DNA of 64,000 bases from Mucilaginibacter sp. (GCA_028288025.1 JAQBOM010000012.1:62001-126000); one strand, 5' to 3'. Counted from the stretch's first letter, positions 6,623-16,162 are shown. The notes: generated by a model from the letters alone, not told the origin. Numbers and translations are program-made.

Positions 6623-9520
6623 TCCAAGAATCTCCTTAATATCTTCAACCGAAAGCGATTTAATAAAACTCTCCTCGGTTGTAATTAGTGAACGGGCTAC
6701 CTTAAGCTTGCGTTGCTGCAGGGCCAGTATCTTTTCCTCAACCGAATCTTTGGTGATAAATTTATAGATAAATACATTTTTGGTTTGCCCGATGCGATGC
6801 GTGCGGTCAATTGCCTGCTGCTCAACGGCAGGATTCCACCACGGGTCGAGGATGAAAACATAATCCGCTTCAGTCAGGTTTAAACCCACGCCGCCGGCTT
6901 TTATCGAGATCAAAAACACCCTTGTTTTCGGGTCTTCCTGGAATTGTTTTACTACGTCGCCGCGGTTTTGGGTACTGCCGTCGAGATAAACGTAAGGGAT
7001 ATCCTCTACATCAAAATACTCCCGGTAAATATTCAGCTGTTTAACAAATTGCGAGAATATGAGTACTTTATGGCCGCCTTCGAGCACATTGGCCAGGGTG
7101 TGCACTACGTTTTCAAACTTACCCGAGTCGCCTTCATACTCCTTATCTATCATTACCGGATGGTTGGCGATCTGCCGCAGTTTTATGAGGCCCTGCAAAA
7201 CCTGGATCTGCGTTTGGGCGAACGTGCCGTCCTCAAGGCTTTTTAACAGCTCGTTGCGGTATTCCGATTTTACCTTTTCGTAAACCGATGCCTGCTCCTC
7301 GCTCATCTGGCAATAAAACAGGTTCTCGGTTTTAGGCGGCAGCTCGGGAGCTACCTGCTCCTTGGTCCGCCGTAAAACGAATGGTTTGATCAGCGCCTGT
7401 AATTTGCGTGATTTTTCTTCGTCCTTTTTCTTCTCGATAGGCGTTACAAATTCGTTTTGGAAATATTGCTGTATGCCCAGCAAACCGGGATTAATGAACG
7501 ACATCTGCGTCCACAGGTCGTTAACCGAATTTTCAACAGGTGTACCGCTCAGTATGAGTTTGAACCTGGATTTTAACTGCTTAACCGCCTGGAACGACTT
7601 TGACGAAGGATTTTTGATGTTCTGGCTCTCGTCCAATATCACATAATCAAAAAAGTACGACTTCATCAATTCTATATCTATCCGGCTGATACCGTATGTT
7701 GTGATAACCACATCATAATTGGTAAAAACATCCGGCGACTTATACCGCAAAGTGCCGGTATGCACCATCAGCCTCAGCTGCGGGGTGAATTTCTTAGCCT
7801 CGTTGAGCCAGTTGTATATCAGCGACGTTGGCATAATAACCAGCGACGTGCTTTTGCTGCCTGCCTCTTCGGTGTCTTCCTTATGCTTTTGCAGCAGCGC
7901 CAGGGTTTGTATGGTTTTGCCTAATCCCATGTCATCAGCCAGGCAGCCGCCAAAGTGATAGCTCTTTAAAAAATGGAACCAGTTATAACCTGCTTTTTGG
8001 TAGGGCCGCAAATGACCCTTGAAATGCTTCGGCAGTTCTATTTCCTCCAGTTCTTCGAAATCGGTTAGTTTCTGGAGCTTTCTGTTCATGGTTACATGAG
8101 CCATTTCGCCTTCAGCCAGGTCGTTGACCAGGCCGATATGATGACGCCGAAGCTTTAAGTTATTGCCGCCTTCGGTAAAATGCAGCAGGTTGCCGTACTG
8201 CGAAAACCATTTTTCGGGTATTATCGCAATTTCGCCGGAAGGCAAAATGAATTCTTTTTTATGACTTAGGATATGATTTTTTAACTGGATAAAGGGGATG
8301 CGGTAATTGCCAAAATACACCACCGCGTAAATATCAAACCAGTCGTTATTTTCTTTTATCTCCAGGTCAATTTTGCTGTTGCCGAATACGTACCGCTTTT
8401 GCCCGTCGGAAGCGGGCTGTTCTATTTCGAATCCCAGGGCAGTTAACTCGTCGAAATGCTGGTTTATCCATTCAAAAACAGAAAACGAGCGGTCGGCATC
8501 CTCGTCACTTATTTCTACCTCCAGGTTTTTAAATAGCGACGATGCAGTTTTTAACCCCATTTCTTCCAGCTGGTTCAATTTGTTTTTCTCCCAAACCACC
8601 GACCGTTTGATGCGGTGAAATATAAAATCATCGCCGTTCTGTTCCATCTTTACCGAAACATGCCGATCATCTCCGTAAGGGAAAATATAGCCCGCATATT
8701 TAAAATATAGCTGGAGTTGCGATGTGCCTCCCTCAATATATATCGGTTTTAAAACCGGGGTGGCATCATACTTTTCGGTGTTGATCGTAAAGCCCTCGGC
8801 GTAAACATGCTGTTTTTCGATAAGCGGCACTACAAATTTTTCGAAATACGATTGCTCTGACGAACGCGGGATAGCTATATAGCGCTTGTTGAGGAACGGG
8901 AAAAGCTTTTTACCATCGATGTCTTTCTCGAAATGGTAAAGGGTATCATCAAGCAGCATCCATGCGGGGTGATTGCAGATGATCTCGGCATTTTTGAACA
9001 TAAACTCAATACGCATCCCCTGGTATTTTATAGTTGGGAAATACCTGATCTCCTCCTCATTGCGGCGAAAGTGGAACAGAACAGTCGCAGGTTCTGATGC
9101 GATCTGCAGCTTACGCTCAGCCGGGTATCCCTCTTTACTCATTAAGTAAAGGGGTTTGTCGCCCATCAGGTTCAATGCCTCCGCCATACGCTTTTCGATT
9201 TTTGGCCTTATCGTATCAAAAAGCTGCTCGTTAAATATTTTGGTAAAAAACTCGAAAGGCCGTATCGGCTTTTTGTAGAATTTTTTGATGAGGTTACCCT
9301 GCTCAATTTCTTCGAGTATCTTAACCAGTTTCAGGTCGGTTTCATCAACGCAATGCGTGAACTCCTGTACCGTATTTGAGAACAAACGCTGATGCGTGAG
9401 AGAATACTCGCCGTTGGGGTTTAGCTGTACAATGTGCGGCTCAATAACATACGACAGGTATTCATGCCGGGCTATGGCATAAATTATACGGCAAGGTTTG
9501 CTGCTGTCGACACGTAACAT
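6620..9520 (-). CDS. SNF2-family DEAD/DEAH-box helicase
   Basis: 966 residues. About 500 N-terminal residues form a family-specific region without motifs I can name. The SNF2 ATPase core follows, with ADDMGLGKT (Walker A, about 528-536), motif Ia MPTSLIYNW, motif II DESQ (630-633), SGTPVEN (motif III) and the C-terminal helicase motifs GGVGLNL and DRTHRIGQ. This is the bacterial Snf2/HepA-like architecture, which remodels protein-DNA or RNA polymerase-DNA complexes. The specific target is unknown. The ATG at 9520 is well placed 46 nt from a -7 box. The stop codon overlaps the edge of a dispersed repeat. Confidence 0.92.
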   Translation of the reverse strand: MLRVDSSKPCRIIYAIARHEYLSYVIEPHIVQLNPNGEYSLTHQRLFSNTVQEFTHCVDETDLKLVKILEEIEQGNLIKKFYKKPIRPFEFFTKIFNEQLFDTIRPKIEKRMAEALNLMGDKPLYLMSKEGYPAERKLQIASEPATVLFHFRRNEEEIRYFPTIKYQGMRIEFMFKNAEIICNHPAWMLLDDTLYHFEKDIDGKKLFPFLNKRYIAIPRSSEQSYFEKFVVPLIEKQHVYAEGFTINTEKYDATPVLKPIYIEGGTSQLQLYFKYAGYIFPYGDDRHVSVKMEQNGDDFIFHRIKRSVVWEKNKLNQLEEMGLKTASSLFKNLEVEISDEDADRSFSVFEWINQHFDELTALGFEIEQPASDGQKRYVFGNSKIDLEIKENNDWFDIYAVVYFGNYRIPFIQLKNHILSHKKEFILPSGEIAIIPEKWFSQYGNLLHFTEGGNNLKLRRHHIGLVNDLAEGEMAHVTMNRKLQKLTDFEELEEIELPKHFKGHLRPYQKAGYNWFHFLKSYHFGGCLADDMGLGKTIQTLALLQKHKEDTEEAGSKSTSLVIMPTSLIYNWLNEAKKFTPQLRLMVHTGTLRYKSPDVFTNYDVVITTYGISRIDIELMKSYFFDYVILDESQNIKNPSSKSFQAVKQLKSRFKLILSGTPVENSVNDLWTQMSFINPGLLGIQQYFQNEFVTPIEKKKDEEKSRKLQALIKPFVLRRTKEQVAPELPPKTENLFYCQMSEEQASVYEKVKSEYRNELLKSLEDGTFAQTQIQVLQGLIKLRQIANHPVMIDKEYEGDSGKFENVVHTLANVLEGGHKVLIFSQFVKQLNIYREYFDVEDIPYVYLDGSTQNRGDVVKQFQEDPKTRVFLISIKAGGVGLNLTEADYVFILDPWWNPAVEQQAIDRTHRIGQTKNVFIYKFITKDSVEEKILALQQRKLKVARSLITTEESFIKSLSVEDIKEILG

Positions 9521-9565
9521 AACTTCTGATAAAAAATTTAAGAGAAGCTACATCAACAAAAAATT

Positions 9566-9573
9566 CAAACGTA
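9566..9573 (-). promoter_or_regulatory. Candidate -7 box (TACGTTTG) for the SNF2 helicase gene
   Basis: On the minus strand TACGTTTG fits TAnnTTTG and lies 46 nt before the start codon. A clear -33 TTG is not visible. Confidence 0.4.
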
Positions 9574-9628
9574 ATCAGAATTTGCTGTATGTAAAAATGT
9601 TTTCTGTTAAATAATTGTTAACATACTT

Positions 9629-9675
9629 TGGTCATTGATTGGTCACTAGTCATTGGGGTCATTGATTATTGGTCA
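9629..9675 (+). repeat. GGTCATTGATT word repeat
   Basis: The words GGTCATTGATT, GGTCACTAGTCATTGG and GGTCATTGATTATTGG are packed into 47 bp. The rest of the 9521-9889 divergent spacer shows no other gene. Confidence 0.6.
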
Positions 9676-9889
9676 AAATAAGGTAACCTGGCAGTAACCG
9701 CAAATCTTATGACAAGAGATTTTGTCCCCAAACCTTAAGCTGCCTTAGTTGGGATAGTTGTTCACTTCAATGAGTCGCCGGGATTGAAGAGATGATACTT
9801 TAACATTTGAGTTAATTATTGTTAAATGTTTATTCTGAGCAAGTTAATTGTATATTTTAGTTCCTGGTTTCACTCCATACTTTATTTAT

Positions 9890-12298
9890 ATGCTGAAAAA
9901 TTACTTTACAATAGCCTGGAGAAGTCTTTGGAAGAACAAGGTTTATTCGTTTATTAATATACTTGGACTATCTGCCGGTATGGCGTTTACAATGCTAACT
10001 GCGGCTTATGTTTGGGGCGAATTGACTGTAAATCATGACCTTAAAAACATTGATAATCAGTATATTATACAAAGCAAATGGAAGACTCCTAATAAGGGGT
10101 GCGAAATGACTACCATTGCACAGCTCCCCAGAACATTGATGGAATTATACCCTAACCTGGTGGCTAACTATTATCACTGGGATGGGGTTGGCTCTATCGT
10201 TTCGAGTGGAGATAAACATTCCCGCGAAAGCATACAGGTTGGAGATAGCACCCTGTTTAACATGTATGGGTTTAACTTATTATATGGCGATGTAAAACGA
10301 GCTTTAAACGACCCATTCTCTGCTGTAGTGACCGGAAAGCTAGCTATTAAGTATTTTGGAAAAACCGATGTTGTAGGCCAAACTATAACCATTGAAAGCT
10401 TTAGAGGCGAAAAGCATGCTTTCACTATCTCCGGGGTATTAGACAAATTGCCTCAAAACTCCGTTACCAACATTAACGACAACAATAAAAACGACATATT
10501 TTTGCCGGCTAAGGCGGCGGTTTTCCTGGGACGTAATATGAATGGCTGGGACAATATTGTGCTGGTTGGTTATATCGAGCTAAAAAAAGGTGTTACCCCC
10601 AAAGACCTTGAACAGCCTATGCGGCATTTGATAAAAGAAAACGCCCCACGACGAATTAGCGATAATCTGACACCTTACCTCGTTCCGTTAAAGTCGTATT
10701 ACGTTGATAGCAATAACGGAATAGTAAAAAAAATGGTTTATACCATATCATTTATTGCGTTTTTTATTTTGATTATGGCCGTCATCAATTTTGTGAATAT
10801 TTGTATTGGCAGGTCATCAGTCAGGATGAAAGAAATGGGTATCCGAAAAGTGCTTGGCAGCATGCGAAAACAGCTCGTGTGGCAGTTCCTGGTTGAATCT
10901 ATTGTTTTGGTAATGCTGGCGACAATAATTGCAATAGCAATCTATCTGCTTGCCCGGCCATACTTTAGTGGTATTTTAGGAAAAGAGATCACGGGGATAT
11001 TCTCGTTTCCCTGGTATTTGTACATTATTCTTTTTTTGTTTGCCGTCTTTGTAGGATTCATTGCAGGTATTTATCCGGCGTTGGTGTTATCATCATTAAA
11101 ATCTGTCGACTCACTAAAAGGCAAGCTCAATTCAGTAAAAGAAAGCGTTTTGTTTCGCAAAACTTTAGTTGCTTTCCAGTTTGGCACTGCAACAGTAGTA
11201 TTGATCGGTGCTATCATCATTTCGCAACAGATTAGCCTATTTCTTAATGGTGATCTCGGCTTTAAAAAGGACTATGTTATTTACGCTCAGTTACCCAGGG
11301 ATTGGTCCGAAAAAGGAGTTAAAAAGATGGAAACAATCCGCTACCAATTATCTCAGATGCCCGACGTAAAAAGTGTGAGCCTTTCCTGGGAAATACCTGA
11401 CGGCTCGGACGGCGGCGGCTTCCAGATCTACCGGCAAGGTGCCAATCCAAATCAGGCGATAACCGTGCGCCCATTGGCCACAGACAATCAATATGCGGCT
11501 ACTTACAATATCCCCCTCAGGGCCGGCTCATTTTTTACAGCTCAATATACGCCTGCGGATTCAGGAAAGGTTGTGATCAATGAAACAGCTGCAAAAGCTT
11601 TGGGATGGAAAGATCCAAAGGATGCCATAGGCCAGTTGATAAATTCGCCCGGCAGTAGCGCACCGGCAACAATTTGCGGCGTAACTGCCGATTTTCATTT
11701 TGGCTCAATGCAATGGAAAATCGATCCCGTTAGCATAACCAATGTGAATTTCACTCACTATTACCGCTTTTTTTCATTTAAACTAAATCCGGGCGATATG
11801 CAAAAAAGCATTGCCAACCTTCAAAAGCAATGGAATTTATTACTGCCGGGAGCACCGTTTGAATATCATTTTATGGATGATGCTTTAGCCAAGCTCTACA
11901 CCAATGAAATCCAATTAAAAAAAGCCGCTTTGATGGCTACAGTCTTAGCTGTGATAATTGTATTGCTTGGTGTTTTAGGTTTAATATCGCTTAGCGTTCA
12001 AAAAAGGACACGTGAAATAGGCATTCGTAAGGTGCTGGGAGCTTCAGTACCCGGCATAGTTAACTTATTTGTAAAGGAGTTTTTAGGGGTGGTAATCATT
12101 GCCGGAATAATCTCTTGTCCGGTAGTATATCTTATCATGCACAACTGGCTAAAAGGCTACGCTTACCGCATAACGATAAACTTATATCCATTTGTTATAA
12201 CCATATTGTCACTTACAATCCTTACGGGTTTATTAATAACCATACAAACTATCAAAGCGGCTTTGAGCAGCCCCGCAAAGAGTTTGAGAACGGAGTAA
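9890..12298 (+). CDS. MacB/FtsX-type ABC transporter permease
   Basis: 802 residues from the ATG at 9890 (MLKNYFTIAWRSLWKNK, the classic N-terminus of this Bacteroidota family). The in-frame TTG at 9848 would add 14 untypical residues. The layout is an N-terminal membrane helix, a MacB periplasmic core (about 50-260), three FtsX-like helices (about 275-425), a second helix and periplasmic core (about 430-670), and a final FtsX block (about 685-795). The sequence GIRKVLG occurs in both cytoplasmic loops. Such permeases pair with LolD/MacB-like ATPases for export of peptides or for envelope stress functions. No ATPase gene is adjacent, so the partner is encoded elsewhere. Confidence 0.9.
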   Translation: MLKNYFTIAWRSLWKNKVYSFINILGLSAGMAFTMLTAAYVWGELTVNHDLKNIDNQYIIQSKWKTPNKGCEMTTIAQLPRTLMELYPNLVANYYHWDGVGSIVSSGDKHSRESIQVGDSTLFNMYGFNLLYGDVKRALNDPFSAVVTGKLAIKYFGKTDVVGQTITIESFRGEKHAFTISGVLDKLPQNSVTNINDNNKNDIFLPAKAAVFLGRNMNGWDNIVLVGYIELKKGVTPKDLEQPMRHLIKENAPRRISDNLTPYLVPLKSYYVDSNNGIVKKMVYTISFIAFFILIMAVINFVNICIGRSSVRMKEMGIRKVLGSMRKQLVWQFLVESIVLVMLATIIAIAIYLLARPYFSGILGKEITGIFSFPWYLYIILFLFAVFVGFIAGIYPALVLSSLKSVDSLKGKLNSVKESVLFRKTLVAFQFGTATVVLIGAIIISQQISLFLNGDLGFKKDYVIYAQLPRDWSEKGVKKMETIRYQLSQMPDVKSVSLSWEIPDGSDGGGFQIYRQGANPNQAITVRPLATDNQYAATYNIPLRAGSFFTAQYTPADSGKVVINETAAKALGWKDPKDAIGQLINSPGSSAPATICGVTADFHFGSMQWKIDPVSITNVNFTHYYRFFSFKLNPGDMQKSIANLQKQWNLLLPGAPFEYHFMDDALAKLYTNEIQLKKAALMATVLAVIIVLLGVLGLISLSVQKRTREIGIRKVLGASVPGIVNLFVKEFLGVVIIAGIISCPVVYLIMHNWLKGYAYRITINLYPFVITILSLTILTGLLITIQTIKAALSSPAKSLRTE

Positions 12299-12315
12299 AT
12301 GATTGCATTACGAAG

Positions 12316-12486
12316 TTAGCCATTAGGGGTTTTCTTTACATCTCCGGGAAGCCCGACAGTACGCAGCATTTCATTGGCTTTATCTACCTTATCCTGAAAT
12401 AAAGGGAGATCCTTATATTTCTTAAGGGAGTTGTCAATCACCACTATCGGCACCCGTTTTTTAAAACTATCTGTTTTGGTTTTCAT
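12316..12486 (-). CDS. Small conserved-looking protein of 56 residues
   Basis: A 57-codon frame, ATG at 12486 to TAA at 12316, lies 40 nt downstream of dapF on the same strand. The product starts MKTKTDSFKKRVPIVVIDNS. It is rich in Lys and Asp and has no signal peptide, Cys or membrane segment. Codon use looks like the neighbouring genes, and the frame fills the gap between dapF and the convergent ABC permease gene. A plus-strand frame over the same bases is its shadow. I do not recognise a function; the charged helix-like pattern is all that can be said. Confidence 0.6.
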   Translation of the reverse strand: MKTKTDSFKKRVPIVVIDNSLKKYKDLPLFQDKVDKANEMLRTVGLPGDVKKTPNG

Positions 12487-12526
12487 AATTTAACTACTCA
12501 CTCAATCCAACCTAATCAACCATTTA

Positions 12527-13312
12527 CTAAATCTCCACTTCTCCCTCAAAAACCCGCACCGCCGGACCCTCTAAAAATATACCCGTAAACTTTTGGCCGT
12601 CGTAATTAAAGCGGATATTGAGATCGCCACCCAGCACTTTTATAGGCGTGTTGATATGCCCGGTTTGGTGATTGTGTTTGGCCATAGCCAGCGCAACTGC
12701 CGTTACGCCGGTGCCACAGGCATAAGTTTCATCCTCAACACCGCGCTCAAAGGTACGGACGAAGTAGCCGTCGGCCATCGGCTCAACAAAATTTACGTTG
12801 ATACCCTGTGCGCGGTAAGTGGCATTATTGCGAATAGCATAGCCTTCCTGGTACACGTTTTTTTCTTTTAGGCCGTCAACAAGCTTTACATAATGGGGCG
12901 AGCCGGTATTTAATATATAAGCTTCATTCTCCCTATCGACCTGTTCAACATCTATCATTTGCAGGCTCACCCAGTCGCCGGAATCTGAAATTTTGGCATG
13001 GTGCGGGCCGTCAACTGCCAGGAATTCTGCCTCGCTGTCAATTATGCCAAGATGTTTTGCAAAAGCCACAATGCACCTGCCACCGTTACCGCACATGCTG
13101 CTGGGCTGCCCGTCGGCATTATAATAAACCATCTCAAAATCAAAACCTCCCTTGTTTTGCAGAAACATGATCCCGTCTCCGCCAATGCCAAACCTGCGGT
13201 CGCATAAGTGCGAAATTAACTGTGGGTTATGATGATCTATGACAGATTTACGGTTATCAATCAAAATAAAATCGTTCCCCGCGCCCTGGTATTTATAAAA
13301 ATGTATTTTCAC
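12527..13312 (-). CDS. dapF: Diaminopimelate epimerase
   Basis: 261 residues from a GTG at 13312, which gives the family N-terminus MKIHFYKYQGAGNDF. An in-frame ATG at 13399 would add 29 untypical residues. Both catalytic cysteines are present: C74 in SMCGNGGRC and C199 in YACGTGVTA. The enzyme interconverts LL- and meso-diaminopimelate, the last step before lysine and the source of the peptidoglycan cross-linking residue. It is cytosolic. It is divergent from the DegP-like protease gene and may be co-transcribed with the 56-residue protein downstream. Confidence 0.93.
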   Translation of the reverse strand: MKIHFYKYQGAGNDFILIDNRKSVIDHHNPQLISHLCDRRFGIGGDGIMFLQNKGGFDFEMVYYNADGQPSSMCGNGGRCIVAFAKHLGIIDSEAEFLAVDGPHHAKISDSGDWVSLQMIDVEQVDRENEAYILNTGSPHYVKLVDGLKEKNVYQEGYAIRNNATYRAQGINVNFVEPMADGYFVRTFERGVEDETYACGTGVTAVALAMAKHNHQTGHINTPIKVLGGDLNIRFNYDGQKFTGIFLEGPAVRVFEGEVEI

Positions 13313-13418
13313 AATAGTTACCCGAATATTAGCGTTAAACTCAACAGGATGAAATAATTGACTATAACACCTTTTGTTGAATTTAACATTTTTTAACAAA
13401 AAACAATATAACTTATTG

Positions 13419-13450
13419 TTGACAAAGCCGTCTATATGGTATTAAATTTG
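13419..13450 (+). promoter_or_regulatory. Bacteroidota promoter (TTG-N21-TAAATTTG) of the DegP-like gene
   Basis: TTG at 13419-13421 and TAAATTTG at 13443-13450 are separated by 21 nt, close to the published -33/-7 arrangement for Bacteroides. The ATG lies 41 nt downstream, with purine-rich AAAGAAAGAAAA sequence before it. This is the most complete promoter I can see in the window. Confidence 0.6.
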
Positions 13451-13491
13451 ACAATCAAAAAATAAACTTAAGCAAAGAAAGAAAATATAAT

Positions 13492-15033
13492 ATGAAAAAG
13501 TTTGGTTTAACATTATTAACAGCGTTTGTTGGCGGAGCAATGGCGTTAGGCACGTACAAGGTAATTGAAACAAGGTACAACAGTAACATGAGTTTTGAAG
13601 ACCGCCAAAAAGTATATTACACAAGCAATCACTTGCCTTCGGGTGCTACGGTATCGTCGACAGGACAGCCGGATTTTGTGCAGGCTGCAGCTGCAGTTAC
13701 GCCGGCAGTAGTTTATATTCGAACTACTTATTCCAGCCAGGCACAAAATGACCAGCAAAGCCAGCTTCAGCGGATGTTCGGCGATATGTTCGGTCAGCAA
13801 ATGCGCCCGCAGGGCCCGCAAATGGCTTCAGGTTCAGGCGTAATTATTTCGCCCGACGGCTATATCGTTACCAACAACCACGTGGTTGATAAAGCGGAGA
13901 AAATAGAAGTAGTTACTAACGATCACCGCAATTTTAAAGCTAAGGTGATTGGTACCGATCCTAATACCGATTTGGCCCTGATTAAAATCGAAGGCAGCAA
14001 TTTGCCTATCGTAAAATTAGGCAATTCAGATGCTGTTAGGGTAGGTGAGTGGGTATTGGCAGTAGGTAACCCTTTCAGGTTAACGTCAACTGTTACTGCC
14101 GGTATTGTGAGCGCTAAAGGCCGGGGCATTAATATAATTGGCAATCAGGAAAACCAGGATGAGCAAAATCCGTTTGGGCGTACCCAGAATATGGATCAAA
14201 AGCCAACTGCCAATAAAGCGATCGAGTCATTTATTCAAACTGATGCAGCCATTAATCCGGGTAACAGTGGCGGGGCGCTGGTAAACACAAACGGCGAACT
14301 GATTGGTATCAATTCGGCCATTGCTTCGCATACGGGTTCGTATGAAGGATATGGCTTCGCGATCCCTATTAACCTAGCTAAAAAGGTATTGGACGATATT
14401 GAAAAATATGGTTCAGTTAAACGCGGATTCGTAGGTATCACCTTTACTGCGCTTGACCAGGACAATGCGGAAAGATTACACACCGATAAAACTGCTGGTT
14501 TATATGTTGACCAGGTATTGCCCGGCAGCGGAGCCGCCCAGGCAGGTTTACAAACAGGCGATATCATCAGCAAAGTAGAAGGCGCCCCAGCATATGAATC
14601 ATCAGACCTGCAGGAACGTGTAGGCCGTTTGCAGCCAGGTGACAAAATTCATTTAACTGCGATACGCGGCAACGAAGAGAAAAACTTTATTGTTACCCTA
14701 AAGGCTGATGTGCCCGCCCCGCGTGCAGCAGTAAATAAATCAGCTGAAGAATTATTCAACAAACTGGGTGCGAGCTTCGCTCCGCTAAATTCAGCACAAA
14801 AAGCCAGATTTCATGTAAATGGCGGTGTGGTAATTACACAAGTTCGCCAGGGCGGTATGTTTGATAGTATGGATGTGCCGGTAGGATCGGTGATAACCAG
14901 TATTAACAGGCAGCATATAAACAGTGTTACCGATATTGACAGGGCGATCACTAACCTGAGGAATGGAAACCTGGTTATATCAGGCTACTATCCCGACGGA
15001 ACAAGTTTTAACAATATGTTCCAGGTACAATAA
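13492..15033 (+). CDS. DegP/HtrA (Do-family) periplasmic serine protease
   Basis: 513 residues. An N-terminal signal/anchor helix (about residues 4-22) is followed by a trypsin-like domain with triad His130 (TNNHVVD), Asp160 (DPNTDLALIKI) and Ser259 (PGNSGGAL). Two PDZ domains follow, about 310-400 and 425-510. The protein is an envelope protease/chaperone that degrades or refolds misfolded periplasmic and outer-membrane proteins as oligomers. The linker between Gly217 and Ala240 (NQENQDEQ and following) is Gln/Asn-rich. The gene has its own promoter upstream and a strong intrinsic terminator 22 nt after the stop, so it is probably monocistronic. Confidence 0.94.
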   Translation: MKKFGLTLLTAFVGGAMALGTYKVIETRYNSNMSFEDRQKVYYTSNHLPSGATVSSTGQPDFVQAAAAVTPAVVYIRTTYSSQAQNDQQSQLQRMFGDMFGQQMRPQGPQMASGSGVIISPDGYIVTNNHVVDKAEKIEVVTNDHRNFKAKVIGTDPNTDLALIKIEGSNLPIVKLGNSDAVRVGEWVLAVGNPFRLTSTVTAGIVSAKGRGINIIGNQENQDEQNPFGRTQNMDQKPTANKAIESFIQTDAAINPGNSGGALVNTNGELIGINSAIASHTGSYEGYGFAIPINLAKKVLDDIEKYGSVKRGFVGITFTALDQDNAERLHTDKTAGLYVDQVLPGSGAAQAGLQTGDIISKVEGAPAYESSDLQERVGRLQPGDKIHLTAIRGNEEKNFIVTLKADVPAPRAAVNKSAEELFNKLGASFAPLNSAQKARFHVNGGVVITQVRQGGMFDSMDVPVGSVITSINRQHINSVTDIDRAITNLRNGNLVISGYYPDGTSFNNMFQVQ

Positions 15034-15054
15034 AATTAATTAATATATAAGAAG

Positions 15055-15090
15055 CCCGTTAGCCTGCAAGCTGACGGGTTTTTTTGTTTT
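15055..15090 (+). terminator. Rho-independent terminator after the DegP-like gene
   Basis: A 9-bp stem CCCGTTAGC/GCTGACGGG (one G-T pair) with a 6-nt loop is followed directly by TTTTTTTGTTTT. It lies 22 nt after the protease stop codon. Confidence 0.85.
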
Positions 15091-15093
15091 GAT

Positions 15094-15176
15094 GAGACTT
15101 ACAAAGTTTTTAAACGGCGGAGCCCTCAACGAGGCCTTTAAAAATAAATTACTACGAGTTAAACTTCGTAAGTCTC
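15094..15176. repeat. Palindromic element related to the CGGCGAAGCC dispersed repeat
   Basis: The outer arms GAGACTTAC (15094-15102) and GTAAGTCTC (15168-15176) are perfect inverted repeats. AAAGTTT/AAACTT pairs inside. The interior starting AAACGGCGGAGCCCTC resembles the segments at 6561 and 32899. Confidence 0.6.
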
Positions 15177-15189
15177 CCTCCGCTTTCAT

Positions 15190-15198
15190 TATTTTTGC
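15190..15198 (+). promoter_or_regulatory. Candidate -7 box (TATTTTTGC) of pdeM
   Basis: TATTTTTGC fits TAnnTTTG and ends 3 nt before the ATG at 15202, implying a leaderless or nearly leaderless mRNA. Confidence 0.5.
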
Positions 15199-15201
15199 AC
15201 C

Positions 15202-15867
15202 ATGCCCGCCAATACTGCCGTTTCTTTCAAATTACTCAACCAGGACCTGCTGTTACTTCCTCAAAAAGCCATATACTGGAAGCAGGGAAAAGCCTTGATT
15301 GCTGCTGATGTCCATTTGGGCAAGGTTGGCCATTTTCGCAAAGCCGGGATAGCGGTGCCCCGCGATATGGAGCAAAGCGAGCTGGCGGCATTATCCGATC
15401 TTATCGACGAACATAAACCCGAAAAAATAATATTCCTGGGCGACTTTTTTCATAGCGATATGAATTCCGACTGGGATTGGTTCATTCTGTGGCGCAGCCA
15501 GTTCCCTAAACTGGAAGTGATCCTGGTACGGGGCAATCATGATATCATTGACGATAGTTACTATCACCAATTAAACATCACGCTGCACGACCAATTGCTT
15601 ATTGGCCCGTTTTTAATGCTTCACCACCCGTTGAGTACTGAAGAACAGCAAACCGCCGCGGGTTATGCTTTTTGCGGGCACATTCATCCCGGCGTAAGGC
15701 TGGTTGGCAGGGGACGACAGCAAATTACGCTGCCCTGTTTTGCCTTTGGTGAAAAGCAGGCCATTTTACCATCCTTTGGCAAATTTACCGGCAGGGTTGC
15801 CATCCACAGCCAAAAAACCGACAGGATATTCGCGGTCGCGCAGGACAGGGTAATTGCTATTGACTAA
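15202..15867 (+). CDS. pdeM: PdeM-type metallophosphoesterase (ligase-associated DNA repair endonuclease)
   Basis: 221 residues. The calcineurin-like metal-binding motifs are in order: ADVHLGK (about 35-41), GDFFHS (about 76-81), RGNHD (about 111-115), MLHHP (about 140-144) and GHIHPG (about 159-164). The N-terminal strand LLLLPQKAIYW is typical of the TIGR04123 family. PdeM is predicted to act in a DNA damage system with an Lhr-like helicase, an MBL exonuclease and an ATP-dependent DNA ligase. None of these partners is adjacent here, so the gene stands alone in this window. The start at 15202 is supported by the promoter box directly upstream. Confidence 0.87.
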   Translation: MPANTAVSFKLLNQDLLLLPQKAIYWKQGKALIAADVHLGKVGHFRKAGIAVPRDMEQSELAALSDLIDEHKPEKIIFLGDFFHSDMNSDWDWFILWRSQFPKLEVILVRGNHDIIDDSYYHQLNITLHDQLLIGPFLMLHHPLSTEEQQTAAGYAFCGHIHPGVRLVGRGRQQITLPCFAFGEKQAILPSFGKFTGRVAIHSQKTDRIFAVAQDRVIAID

Positions 15868-15874
15868 CGATTTA

Positions 15875-16066
15875 AAGAGGCAAGAACCAAGACAGTAAGA
15901 AGCAAGATTTCAGGAACCAAGATTGCAGAAGCAGGACTTTGAGAGTCAGGAGCCGGGAATCAAGATTGTAAGAGGCAAGTTCTTTTATGATCTTCCCGGC
16001 CTAACTCTCGCCTCTTGTTGTCTTGCCTCTTGTTGTCTTGCCTCTGATTCCCGGCTCTCTTCTTAG
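15875..16066. repeat. AAGAACCAAGA / CCTCTTGTTGTCTTG word repeat spacer
   Basis: The left half carries words such as GGCAAGAACCAAGA. The right half carries CTTGCCTCTTGTTGTC in tandem. GAGCCGGGAATCA (15950-15962) and TGATTCCCGGCTC (16045-16057) are perfect inverted repeats, so a long imperfect hairpin can form between pdeM and sdhC. No gene is visible. Confidence 0.7.
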
Positions 16067-16134
16067 ATTGTTTCTAAATAGCTATTTGCTACGCGATTAG
16101 CCAAATCCATTTCTATCTTTTGGCATTTAATAAA

Positions 16135-16143
16135 TACTTTTGC
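16135..16143 (+). promoter_or_regulatory. Candidate -7 box (TACTTTTGC) of the sdhCAB operon
   Basis: An exact TAnnTTTG match lies 19 nt before the sdhC start. It is identical to the box before the ferredoxin gene. A TTG lies only 12 nt upstream, too near to be a standard -33 box. Confidence 0.5.
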
Positions 16144-16162
16144 CAAATAAATCTGAACTATA

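Noticed and set aside
12115..12402. Plus-strand frame across the end of the ABC permease gene
   Set aside because: It overlaps the permease coding end and the 56-residue minus-strand gene, and its product has no coherent pattern.
15875..16066. CRISPR-like array in the pdeM-sdhC spacer
   Set aside because: Words are of variable length, overlapping and in both orientations, with no constant repeat and spacer lengths and no cas genes.
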